A stretch of DNA of 64,000 nt from Fermentimonas sp. (GCA_015478775.1 JADMKP010000008.1:372076-436075); one strand, 5' to 3'; positions 16,342 to 24,957 are shown, counted from the stretch's first letter. A program made the numbers and translations. The notes: generated from the letters alone by a model not told the origin.

Positions 16342-19300
16342 ATGGCAAAAGTACTAAGATTACATAAACAAGGTGACAATACGATTAACGATTGGGGAAA
16401 TTCTGCAAAATATAGCAATCAAGTAATTGATCAAATAGTGGATCCTAATGGGCAGTCGCCATCAAGAGAGATTACATCCATACCTTCTCCATTTGCAAGA
16501 ATGGACCTTGTGAAAAGCGCATTTAAAGTAGTAGTTGAATCCCCCAGCTTAGAGGGTAATACTATTTATCATAAGATGGTTTCAGACAGCTTAGATGTGG
16601 GGCAAATATTTTTTGATATTGATAAATTTAAGAATTTAGTTGAGATAATTGTATGGGACAAAGGTAGGGATATAAAAGAATTAGCTATATCAAATAATGA
16701 GGGCCATAAACTTCTTGGTAAAACTTATGAGATTTATCTTAATCAAGATGCAGAATCGTTCAATTTCGATAAGTTGAAATGCATATACATCTTAAATTAT
16801 AAATATGGTAAAGCATTTTCTAATATAATAGGTGGTACTTCACCGGCCTCGTTATTCTTTTCTCCTGCAAATGACTTAAGTTATATAAGTAGCAAGTTTT
16901 CATTAGGTAGTCATTCTGCTTTTGATGGAAAATTCACACCTCTATACAAAAGAAATTTTGAATATCAGAAATACTGGTTTTACCTACAGTCAAAATTTGA
17001 CGGCAAATTTTCACAGTTATTCCCCGAGGTTAATGAGTATTTGGACTTGAGTTATGAAAAATTAAACTGGAATGAAAAGGAGAAAATCCGGAAAATGAGG
17101 GATAACACTACTAATGTTTTTTTACCCTTAACTGTTTCTGGGGCGGGTCATAATGTAGAGGTAGTTGGATATAGTTTAGAAAAAAACAATCCAATCAGTA
17201 AAGCAATTGATAGTGATTTTGCAATTAAAAGCAAAAAGAAAATTACTGAATTAACGCCTCTTGTTCTTCCAATAGGTACATTAAATGAAGAGTATGTTTA
17301 TACTCCAAATAATATTTGGAAAAGTGAATATAAAGCTCCAGTTAAATCAGACAAGCCTTTAGAGGATAGACAACTCCCTAACGATGGTATGAAATACCCT
17401 TTCTTAACAATTAGTGATTTTTTGGAAGATACAATCATTGAATTGCCAGGAAATATAAACCGAGCTGCTTTTTTTGATGGAAATCTTGATAAGCGTGAGG
17501 GTAAAAGCTATTTATTGCCAATTAAAAAAAAGTTCTTTAAGTATTTTTATAATGAGGATCTTACGGGAGTACTACCAGACGGTAAGAAAATGATTGAACT
17601 TAAAATTAGAGCTGATTCCGTTGCTGTTGAGTTACGAATCCCTACTAAGAAAAATTATATTGAGTATAAAAGAACTTATATAGAAAATTACAAGCCTAAT
17701 GTTGACGAAACTAATAATGATGGTGCAGTTGTTAAATGGGATTTTACTTTAGGCTTAATTCCAGCAGTTGATTTTATAAAACCAGAGTTTGCTAACTATC
17801 GTGTAAGTTTGATTTCAACTGTAGGTGATACAAAAACGTACGATTTAGCATTTTATAAAAACAACGAACATATTGGTGAAGTAGAGAATGTAGTGAGGAA
17901 TGTGGACATTATGAATATTCCAAAAAGCGAAACTCGTATAATTGAAAATGAATTGTTTGACACTATCGAAGTCTCAAGTAATATGTGTAGGGGAATTATA
18001 ATACCACAATTAAGAAATCAAACTGGAAATGACAGGTTTGCTTTTGCAATAGATTTTGGTACAACCAACACCCATATAGAATATAGTATTAATGACTCTC
18101 CTTCTAGAGTCTTTGATATTACAGAGGCTGATAAGCAGATTGAGTTTCTATTTGATGATATTGACGATATACATAAGTATATTTTTGATTATGACTTAAT
18201 TCCTGAACATATAGGTGTTGATAAGCAATTTAATTTTCCTACAAGAACAGCTTTGTCTGTTTCCAAAAATGCCAATTATAAACATGCAGTTTACCCTTTA
18301 GCACATGCAAGTCTTGCATTACCATATGAAAAAAGAGTTGGGTATAAGTATAATTATATAAAAACAAATCTTAAGTGGTCTATTGAAGAGAATAATGATG
18401 TTCTTATAAGAAAATACATTGAGTCAATTTTCATCTTAATCAGAAATAAAGTTGCTTTAAATAATGGTGATATTTCTGCCACCAAAATAATATGGTTTTA
18501 CCCAACAAGTATGGCTGAAAGTAGGTATAACTTATATAAAAGAGTATGGAGAGAGTCTTATATGAAGTTCTTTGGAGATAAAGTTGAAGAGAATCTAGTT
18601 GAGATTACTGAATCGATTGCGCCATATAAGTACTATAAAGAAAGTAATTCAGTAAACAACATAGTAAACATAGATATTGGTGGTGGTACTTCAGATATAG
18701 CAATTTCATATAATGGTAAAATAGAGTCTATTACATCATTTAGATTTGCAGCAAATTCAATATTCGGTAATGGATATTCTATAGATGGTCTTTCCAGAAA
18801 CGGGATTGTAGAACAGTATATGGAAAACATTAAAGAGAGGTTGGAGTCCAATAGCCTTGATGCGTTGAATAATGTATATACGGATCTTATTAACAAAAAA
18901 GATAAAAGTGATATGGCATCTTTTTTCTTTTCTCTAAAAGATAATAAAGATGTAAAGGATAAAAACCTGCAAAATCTTTTAGATTTTAATGACATGTTGC
19001 AAAAAGATGAAGATTACTCAATTGTTTTCCTTATTTTCTATGTTGCTCTTATTTATCACTTTGCTCATATTTTAAAATCTAAAGGTTTAAAAATGCCCAG
19101 ACATTTATCATTTAGTGGAAAAGGATCTCTGATTCTTCAAATATTAACCCCAGAAATTAAAACTCTAGAACAGTTTACGAAATTAATTATCGAAAAGGTT
19201 TTTAGAGAACAATATCATTCAGACGGTCTTGATATTATTCACAATATTAAAAATCCAAAAGAAGCCACATGTAAGGGGGGTATTATTAGTAACACAAAAC

Positions 19301-19695
19301 ATGATTATGAAGAAATAGAAAACCTTAAAGTGGTTTTAAAAGGATATGATATGAAGTCTTTTATAAAAAGAGATCAAACATACGAGTCTGTACTAAATGA
19401 TGAAAACTATATAGAGAGTGTAGTGAATGAGGTTATAAAGTTTTTTGATTTCACTTTTAGTTTGAACAGTGAGTTTTCATTCAAAAATAAGCTGAATGTT
19501 TCAAGTAAGTCATTAGAAATAGCAAAGAAAGTGTGTTATAGAGATTTGGAAACTTTTACGAAAAAAGGGATAGATAAAAAACTTGAAGAGGTGTCTAAAG
19601 ACGATAAAATTGAGGAGAGCTTCTTCTTTTATCCGCTAAATGGGGTACTGAATGCACTTACAAATGCGATTTTTCAACAAAAAACAAAAAACTGA
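16342..19695 (+). CDS. Large protein with C-terminal actin/Hsp70-like ATPase domain
   Basis: 1117 residues, the largest product of the operon. The second half is an actin/Hsp70-fold ATPase: phosphate-1 motif AIDFGTTN (DFGTTN at 571-576), phosphate-2 motif NIDIGGGTSD (D778-D785) and adenosine motif SGKGS (925-929). Between them lies a helical, lysine-rich segment. The first 560 residues are beta-rich, with no signal peptide or membrane helix, and resemble nothing I know. Hsp70-like proteins bind ATP and change shape to act on partners; actin-like members form filaments. The fused N-terminal region may be the substrate- or partner-binding part. It is flanked by the tubulin-like gene (11 bp) and a membrane coiled-coil gene (5 bp). 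ATPase fold is confident; its action is unknown. Confidence 0.8.
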   Translation: MAKVLRLHKQGDNTINDWGNSAKYSNQVIDQIVDPNGQSPSREITSIPSPFARMDLVKSAFKVVVESPSLEGNTIYHKMVSDSLDVGQIFFDIDKFKNLVEIIVWDKGRDIKELAISNNEGHKLLGKTYEIYLNQDAESFNFDKLKCIYILNYKYGKAFSNIIGGTSPASLFFSPANDLSYISSKFSLGSHSAFDGKFTPLYKRNFEYQKYWFYLQSKFDGKFSQLFPEVNEYLDLSYEKLNWNEKEKIRKMRDNTTNVFLPLTVSGAGHNVEVVGYSLEKNNPISKAIDSDFAIKSKKKITELTPLVLPIGTLNEEYVYTPNNIWKSEYKAPVKSDKPLEDRQLPNDGMKYPFLTISDFLEDTIIELPGNINRAAFFDGNLDKREGKSYLLPIKKKFFKYFYNEDLTGVLPDGKKMIELKIRADSVAVELRIPTKKNYIEYKRTYIENYKPNVDETNNDGAVVKWDFTLGLIPAVDFIKPEFANYRVSLISTVGDTKTYDLAFYKNNEHIGEVENVVRNVDIMNIPKSETRIIENELFDTIEVSSNMCRGIIIPQLRNQTGNDRFAFAIDFGTTNTHIEYSINDSPSRVFDITEADKQIEFLFDDIDDIHKYIFDYDLIPEHIGVDKQFNFPTRTALSVSKNANYKHAVYPLAHASLALPYEKRVGYKYNYIKTNLKWSIEENNDVLIRKYIESIFILIRNKVALNNGDISATKIIWFYPTSMAESRYNLYKRVWRESYMKFFGDKVEENLVEITESIAPYKYYKESNSVNNIVNIDIGGGTSDIAISYNGKIESITSFRFAANSIFGNGYSIDGLSRNGIVEQYMENIKERLESNSLDALNNVYTDLINKKDKSDMASFFFSLKDNKDVKDKNLQNLLDFNDMLQKDEDYSIVFLIFYVALIYHFAHILKSKGLKMPRHLSFSGKGSLILQILTPEIKTLEQFTKLIIEKVFREQYHSDGLDIIHNIKNPKEATCKGGIISNTKHDYEEIENLKVVLKGYDMKSFIKRDQTYESVLNDENYIESVVNEVIKFFDFTFSLNSEFSFKNKLNVSSKSLEIAKKVCYRDLETFTKKGIDKKLEEVSKDDKIEESFFFYPLNGVLNALTNAIFQQKTKN

Positions 19696-19700
19696 TACCG

Positions 19701-20555
19701 ATGAAGAAAAAAACAATAACTTTTTTATTACTTGCAATTATAATATTGTTAATATCATCAGTAGTGATTATATATAAAAGGAGCAATGATAATTCAAACA
19801 ATAATGTTCAAAAAACAGAACAGACTACAGAAAATGAGGGAGAAGATGTTCAAATGGTCGAACAAGTACAGACAATTAAAATGCAAGTTTATGAGATAAA
19901 TAATGATTTAATAAGAATAAAAAGGAACAACGCTATCCTTACGTTACTAATAATCATTGCTTTTATTTTATATGTACTAAGTTTTCTTATAAAAAGGAAG
20001 ACATATAAACATCGTAGTAAAAGTTCGAGAAGTTCTAATATTGATTTTGAATTAGATATAAAAAGAAAGGTTAGAAGGTTGGAGGTTAGATCAGATGAAT
20101 CTTATAGTACAATAAGGGGCTTATACAAAAAAGTTGAAAATCTCGAAAATAATTTTTCAAAAATTCAAGAAAGTACGAAATTATCAACATGCGAAACAGA
20201 AGTCAATCAAAACAGCATACCAAAAGAGGAAAACGAATCTGAAGATAAAAGCTTTACACCAAACAAAATAAAATACTTAAAAGGTAAAACAGGTGATAAA
20301 TTCAAAAGAGAAGTAGATACTGAAGATCACGAAACCTTTTATAGACTAGAAAAAAATGGAAATATTGGTTTTTTTGAATTCTGCGGAAATCAGGAAGGTG
20401 CATTAGGTAACTTTAGTGCAATATTTGACAATGTGTGTGATTATGAAGGAGATCCAACAAGGGCAAAAAAGATTATCAATATTGAACCTGGTCAGGTCGA
20501 ATTGAATGAAGGCTATTGGAAGGTATCAAAGAAAGCAAAAATTAAAGTGGAATAA
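19701..20555 (+). CDS. Membrane protein with coiled coil, unknown function
   Basis: A 284-residue protein. One hydrophobic helix at about residues 5-26 and a second at about 71-92 enclose a short acidic, Gln-rich extracytoplasmic segment. After the second helix comes a basic patch (KRKTYKHRSKSSRSS), then a probable coiled coil at about 110-165 and a Glu/Lys-rich linker. The C-terminal domain of about 90 residues contains GNIGFFEFCGNQEGALGNF. The topology suggests a cytoplasmic coiled coil and C-terminal domain tied to the inner membrane. No family is recognised. It sits 4 bp before the MotA-like gene and may couple the cytoplasmic ATPase/GTPase pair to the channel. Confidence 0.7.
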   Translation: MKKKTITFLLLAIIILLISSVVIIYKRSNDNSNNNVQKTEQTTENEGEDVQMVEQVQTIKMQVYEINNDLIRIKRNNAILTLLIIIAFILYVLSFLIKRKTYKHRSKSSRSSNIDFELDIKRKVRRLEVRSDESYSTIRGLYKKVENLENNFSKIQESTKLSTCETEVNQNSIPKEENESEDKSFTPNKIKYLKGKTGDKFKREVDTEDHETFYRLEKNGNIGFFEFCGNQEGALGNFSAIFDNVCDYEGDPTRAKKIINIEPGQVELNEGYWKVSKKAKIKVE

Positions 20556-20558
20556 AAT

Positions 20559-22151
20559 ATGGAAACTTACCAAACAATAATTTCGATTTCAATTATAATT
20601 ATTATATTTATTTTTCAGATAGGTGTTTTCGAATCAACTTTATTAGGACTAAAAATATATCGTAATATTTTTCCAAAACTAATAGGAAGTAACAGTTTTA
20701 GTGTGGTTAAAGATGAAAGCACAAATAATATAATTGGAGTTAAGACCACACATAAAAACAATATACTTGAATCAATAGTAATATCTATCAACAGTTATCT
20801 GTTCAATAATCAGGGTAGTGTAAGCGATTTTCATATTTTAAAAGATATAGTAGACAGAAACTGCGATTCAAAAGAAGAAGAAATAAATACTCAAATACCT
20901 ATTCCGATATATCTTGGATTAATGGGTACAATGATAGGGATACTACTAGGTGTGGTTTTTTTAATGAATTCAGGCAGTATACAAGATTTACTTAATATAG
21001 GTAGCACTGGGAACAATATTGATGGGGTGAAAGAAGGCAGTGCTAATGGTATCAGCGGATTATTGTCGGGTGTAGGAGTTGCAATGATAACTAGTATTCT
21101 CGGGATTTTTCTTAATATTTGGGCTTCAAGTTTACAGAAAAGAGATAAAGTTGAAATAGAGAGGAGAAAAAATGATTTCCTTAGTTGGATTCAGGCTGAG
21201 TTGTTACCCCAACTTTCTACTGATACAACTATGGTATTTGAAAGAGTTACTAGAAATTTAATTGACTTCAATAATACTTTTTCCAAAAATACAGATGATC
21301 TAAAAGAAACATTATCTATCGTAGGAGAAACCACTAAGTCGCAAGTCGAACTTATTGAGAAGTTAAACAAATTAAATATTTATGAGATTGCTTCCTTAAA
21401 TATTCAGGTGTACGACAAATTAAAGAATAGTACACAAGAAATTGGTCAGTTTGCTGCTTATCTTGACAATGTAAATGGATATATTAATGGAATTAATGAA
21501 CTCAACAAGAAATTAGATGAACAGGATGTCAGAACAAAAGCCATAGAGGATATGGGATTTTACTTCAAAGAGGAAAGATCCAGAATGGAGAAATGGGATA
21601 GTGCTGTTAGTGCGTCTGTTGCGAAAGCTAATGAAAAGTTATCTGATAGTGTTGAGGCCTTAATAAATAGTTCTGACGAACAGATTAATAGGCTAAAAGA
21701 CAATACTAGAACTCAAACTGATGGATATAGAGATTTAATTGATGACCAGCATAAAGCATTCAATGAAGCTGTAAAAATAGTTAGTGCGGGATTAAAGATT
21801 ACAGTGGAGGAAGGACAAAATGCAATAAATAAAGTTGTTGAGGAAGAAGAGAAGTCATTGCGATCACGAAATGAACAGTTGGAAAAGGTTGTTGAAGAAA
21901 TCCAAAGTTTATCTTCAATTAAAAATTTACTAAGTGATCTAGCGAAAGCTACACGAGAACAAAATAATAAGCTAGATGAACTTGTTACTTCTATAAATAT
22001 AACTCCTACTTATGAGGGGCAAATAGTTAAAACAACACCTCACAGAATAAAAATACCTTTATGGGTTAAAGTATCTGGTGTCGCAGCAGTTTCAATTTTA
22101 GTATTGCCGAATTTAATTACTTTGATAACGTTCATAATATCAATAATATGA
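20559..22151 (+). CDS. MotA/TolQ/ExbB-like (ZorA-like) membrane protein with long coiled-coil tail
   Basis: A 530-residue protein. A helix at about 7-28 is followed by a cytoplasmic domain. Then come the two helices diagnostic of the MotA/TolQ/ExbB family: IPIYLGLMGTMIGILLGVVF (about 116-137) and GLLSGVGVAMITSILGIFLN (about 163-184), the latter followed by the basic stretch QKRDKVEIERRK. Residues 200-470 are mostly heptad-like coiled coil, recalling the long tail of ZorA in Zorya defence. A final hydrophobic helix at about 505-528 is unusual for the family. With the next gene's MotB-like partner it should form a proton- or sodium-driven motor unit in the inner membrane. No chemotaxis or gliding genes are nearby. 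Confidence 0.75.
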   Translation: METYQTIISISIIIIIFIFQIGVFESTLLGLKIYRNIFPKLIGSNSFSVVKDESTNNIIGVKTTHKNNILESIVISINSYLFNNQGSVSDFHILKDIVDRNCDSKEEEINTQIPIPIYLGLMGTMIGILLGVVFLMNSGSIQDLLNIGSTGNNIDGVKEGSANGISGLLSGVGVAMITSILGIFLNIWASSLQKRDKVEIERRKNDFLSWIQAELLPQLSTDTTMVFERVTRNLIDFNNTFSKNTDDLKETLSIVGETTKSQVELIEKLNKLNIYEIASLNIQVYDKLKNSTQEIGQFAAYLDNVNGYINGINELNKKLDEQDVRTKAIEDMGFYFKEERSRMEKWDSAVSASVAKANEKLSDSVEALINSSDEQINRLKDNTRTQTDGYRDLIDDQHKAFNEAVKIVSAGLKITVEEGQNAINKVVEEEEKSLRSRNEQLEKVVEEIQSLSSIKNLLSDLAKATREQNNKLDELVTSINITPTYEGQIVKTTPHRIKIPLWVKVSGVAAVSILVLPNLITLITFIISII

Positions 22152-22161
22152 CTCAGTTTTA

Positions 22162-22818
22162 ATGAAGGTAAAAAAACAACCCTCTTTTTGGGCAAGTTAT
22201 TCAGACTTGATGTCTAACTTGTTTTTTATCATGTTGGTACTCTTTGTATTAGTATTGGCCCTATTGAGCTCAAGAGTTGTGCAAATTAGTACAATAGCTA
22301 TTTCTACAGCAAACCAGTTAAAAATCCTAGAGGAAATTGAGAAATCGACCGATAATATTGACTCTGTTTATTTTGAGTATAAGCCAGAATTCAAAAAGCA
22401 TGTTGTAAAGATTAAAGTAAATTTTGAAACTGGAAGCTCTGATATAAGCAATATTGGTTATACCACTCAACAAAAACTAGCAGCTGCAGGAAAGACAATA
22501 CAAACATTTATAAAGCAAAATACCGAAGAGTATAAAGAGTATGACATTCAATATTTACTTATAATAGAGGGGCAGGCGTCTAAAGATAACTGGGATAGGA
22601 ATTATGAATTAAGTTACGAAAGAGCACTTTCCTTAAAAAAATTTTGGGATGATCAAAATATTCACTTCGGAGATAAATGTGAAGTTTTAATTTCAGGAAG
22701 TGGGGATGGAAGATCTAGTGGAACTGATTTTATGCGTGAACATATTGAGACTGATAATCAGAGATTTCTAATTCATATAATTCCAAAACCTGGTATTGTA
22801 GAAAAAGTAAGTAGTTAA
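22162..22818 (+). CDS. MotB/OmpA-like partner protein (ZorB-like)
   Basis: 218 residues. A short cytoplasmic start leads into one membrane helix, FWASYSDLMSNLFFIMLVLF, in which D14 occupies the place of the ion-carrying Asp of MotB, TolR and ZorB. The rest is an OmpA/MotB-like peptidoglycan-binding domain: VNFETGSSDIS, then LIIEGQASKDNW, NYELSYERALSLKKFW, and ISGSGDGR with DNQRFLIHI. These correspond to the usual FxxgSxxI, GHTD-like, NxxLSxxRAxxV and NRRVEI blocks, though GHTD is changed to GQAS. It should pair with the MotA-like product to form an ion channel anchored to the cell wall. Start chosen at the first ATG; it lies 10 bp after the previous gene. Confidence 0.8.
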   Translation: MKVKKQPSFWASYSDLMSNLFFIMLVLFVLVLALLSSRVVQISTIAISTANQLKILEEIEKSTDNIDSVYFEYKPEFKKHVVKIKVNFETGSSDISNIGYTTQQKLAAAGKTIQTFIKQNTEEYKEYDIQYLLIIEGQASKDNWDRNYELSYERALSLKKFWDDQNIHFGDKCEVLISGSGDGRSSGTDFMREHIETDNQRFLIHIIPKPGIVEKVSS

Positions 22819-22832
22819 CAATATTGTCAATC

Positions 22833-23594
22833 ATGAGACAGGTCATTTATTTTGTACTGATTTTTTTATTATTAGCCACTTCTTGCGGAAGAAAATCGGG
22901 GCGAATGGTAAATGATGGCAATCAAGTTCAAGGAAACTCTAATTCCGAAAATCAAAACTATGTAGTACGTAGAAATCAAAACACAAAAACCAAATCTGCA
23001 ACAGCCCAACCTGGGCCTAAAGTTACGAAGAATCCTTTGACAGGGAGCGAGATTTTTGAAAAATATAACAAAGCTGTTTTCATGGTTTACACTTATGATG
23101 GTGTTAATGTTTTTCAAGGTTCAGGGTTTGTAGTGAAGAGTAAGGGAATTGCAGTTAGTAATTATCATGTTTTTGAAGGTACAGGAATGGGATTTGAGTT
23201 GTTAGTATTTTCAAATGGTAACGAATATAATCTTAAGGATGTAATAGCATATGATAAAGAAAAAGATATAATAATATTTAGTATAGACTCTGATGGTGAA
23301 ATATTTCCTTTTATACCAATTTCTACCTCTACGCCAAGAGTAGGTGAAAAAGTATATGCAATAGGTAGTCCATTAGGTTTAGAAAATACTTTTTCGTCAG
23401 GTGAGATTTCGCAGATAAGAGGTTCTGATATTATTCAAATTAGTGCTCCAATTGATCATGGTAGTAGTGGTGGTGCTCTTTTAAATAATTATGGAGAGGC
23501 AATAGGAATTACAACTGCAGGTATAGACGAATCAAGTGCTAACCTCAATTTTGCAATAAATATAAATGTTGTAAAGAAATATCTATCAGAATGA
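22833..23594 (+). CDS. Trypsin-like serine protease lipoprotein (HtrA-type fold)
   Basis: 253 residues. The ATG at 22833 is preferred to a TTG three codons earlier. The signal peptide ends in the lipobox ATSC (C18) and is followed by GRKSGR, a motif shared with the other lipoproteins of the operon. A low-complexity polar linker of about 50 residues precedes a chymotrypsin-fold protease. The triad is H112 in SNYHVFEG, D145 in KEKDIIIF and S212 in DHGSSGGALLN, with the AIGSPLGLENTFSSGEIS segment typical of HtrA/Deg enzymes. There is no PDZ domain. It would act in the periplasm, either trimming partners of the complex or as an effector. Its stop overlaps the next start (ATGA). Confidence 0.88.
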   Translation: MRQVIYFVLIFLLLATSCGRKSGRMVNDGNQVQGNSNSENQNYVVRRNQNTKTKSATAQPGPKVTKNPLTGSEIFEKYNKAVFMVYTYDGVNVFQGSGFVVKSKGIAVSNYHVFEGTGMGFELLVFSNGNEYNLKDVIAYDKEKDIIIFSIDSDGEIFPFIPISTSTPRVGEKVYAIGSPLGLENTFSSGEISQIRGSDIIQISAPIDHGSSGGALLNNYGEAIGITTAGIDESSANLNFAININVVKKYLSE

Positions 23595-24127
23595 AAAATA
23601 ATTTTTTACTTATATTATTATCCTGTATTTTCTTAATTTCCTGTACAAGAAAATCGGGTCCTAACGCTGCACCATCTGACACTTACTATAGAATTGAAAA
23701 AAAGAATTCAAAGTCTGATGTTGATTATTATATTACTGTAGTAAAGGTAGTTGATGGAGATACATTTGATGCTGTCACTCAAGATGGAATTGAAATTCGT
23801 TATCGCATACATGGCATAGATGCACCAGAAAGAAAACAAGATTATACTACAAAGTCAAAAGATAAATTATCTGAATTAATTTTTGGAAAAAGTGTTGGTA
23901 TAAAAGTGCAAAAGAAAAGGGATGGGTACGGCAGACCTATAGTATATGTGAGAACTGCTGAATATAATGATGTTGGTGCTGAAATGCTAAGATCGGGTTT
24001 AGCGTGGCATTCAAAAAAATATGATAATTCTGAACTTTATGATGAATTAGAAAAAGAAGCACGCAGGGACAGGAGGGGTATGTGGGATGCAAATAATCCT
24101 ATACCACCATGGGAATATCGTAATTAA
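23591..24127 (+). CDS. Thermonuclease (staphylococcal nuclease-like) lipoprotein
   Basis: 178 residues. The signal peptide ends in the lipobox ISC and is followed by TRKSGP, close to the motif in the two other lipoproteins of the operon. The SNase domain is complete: VVDGDTFDAV (calcium-binding Asp), RYRIHGIDAPERKQ (containing the catalytic Arg and Glu of the RxxGIDxPE motif) and DGYGRPIVYV (second catalytic Arg), then GLAWHSKKY and the late RRGMWDA. Such nucleases cut DNA and RNA, here outside the inner membrane. It overlaps the protease gene by four bases and ends the operon. In a defence setting it could degrade incoming DNA; a nutritional role is also possible. No inhibitor gene is visible. 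Confidence 0.9.
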   Translation: MKNNFLLILLSCIFLISCTRKSGPNAAPSDTYYRIEKKNSKSDVDYYITVVKVVDGDTFDAVTQDGIEIRYRIHGIDAPERKQDYTTKSKDKLSELIFGKSVGIKVQKKRDGYGRPIVYVRTAEYNDVGAEMLRSGLAWHSKKYDNSELYDELEKEARRDRRGMWDANNPIPPWEYRN

Positions 24128-24298
24128 AATCAACATTCAACTATACTTTTTGACCGATTAGGCCAAGACGAAAAGTGCTTCTTTCCAATTCAGGATTGTC
24201 TGCATCAAAATTGACAAAGAACCCTTATAGATCGAAAGTGCTGGTATAAATCAAACCGTTTTATCCAATGTTTGATGTATTACAATCAAAAGAAACTG

Positions 24299-24306
24299 TA
24301 TATTTG
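24299..24306 (+). promoter_or_regulatory. -7 promoter element before the TlpA-like gene
   Basis: TATATTTG matches TAnnTTTG, about 38 bases before the first ATG of the thioredoxin-like gene. This suggests that transcription of that gene is separate from the nine-gene operon upstream. Confidence 0.45.
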
Positions 24307-24336
24307 AATTAAGTAGAATAATATTGATATCCTAAG

Positions 24337-24957
24337 ATGACAACCAACAGATTAAAAGCAGGAAATATGCAGGATAATAAATGGAAGTTTATTAAAAAGA
24401 ATGCCTTCACTATAGTGTTGGTTATTATCGTGGGGGTATTGTTTTTTAGCCCCGATGCAAAATCATTTGTGTTGCGACAATTAGTGGCAACTGGACTTTT
24501 TAATCCTAGTATAGATAATAAGGATGCTAATATGGCGAACTTGGCAAAAGTAGATTTTGATTTTGTTGACGAGGGAGGGAACCTTCAAAATACTTCATCC
24601 TTAAGAGGCAAAGTGGTATTTATTAATTTTTGGGCATCATGGTGTCCACCTTGCAGAGCAGAATTTCCTTCAATCGAAAAACTTTATACTCAGTTTAATG
24701 ACAACCCTGATTTCATCTTTCTTACCATCAACGAGGACATCGACACAATTGCTGGAAAAGCATACCTTGATAAAGAGGGCTTTACTGTTCCGATGTATCA
24801 GTCCAGAGGTAATGTTCCCGCAGAAGTATATTCCGGTACATTGCCCACTACTGTTGTTTTAGATAAGAATGGAATGGTAAGATATCATCATATTGGGATT
24901 GCTAATTATGCATCAAAGAAATTTGTGAGACAGATTAGGGAATTGATAAATGAATAA
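24337..24957 (+). CDS. TlpA-like thioredoxin family protein, membrane anchored
   Basis: 206 residues. A membrane anchor at about residues 24-42 (AFTIVLVIIVGVLFF) is followed by a thioredoxin-like domain of the TlpA/ResA type with the active-site motif FWASWCPPCRAEF. Later landmarks are LTINEDID and SGTLPTTVVLDKNG with the cis-Pro. It should reduce disulfides in exported proteins or cytochromes. An alternative start at 24367 (MQDNKWKF) would remove ten residues, and the sequence does not decide between them. The SDR-like gene follows 12 bp downstream and is likely cotranscribed. Confidence 0.88.
   Translation: MTTNRLKAGNMQDNKWKFIKKNAFTIVLVIIVGVLFFSPDAKSFVLRQLVATGLFNPSIDNKDANMANLAKVDFDFVDEGGNLQNTSSLRGKVVFINFWASWCPPCRAEFPSIEKLYTQFNDNPDFIFLTINEDIDTIAGKAYLDKEGFTVPMYQSRGNVPAEVYSGTLPTTVVLDKNGMVRYHHIGIANYASKKFVRQIRELINE

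Noticed and set aside
22824-22832. TTG start three codons before the protease ATG
   Set aside because: The ATG at 22833 begins a better signal peptide and is the more common codon.
13089-24127. Straight assignment as a known Zorya system
   Set aside because: A ZorA/ZorB-like pair is present, but no ZorC, ZorD helicase or ZorE nuclease is seen, and the tubulin-like, actin-like and VWA parts are not Zorya components.
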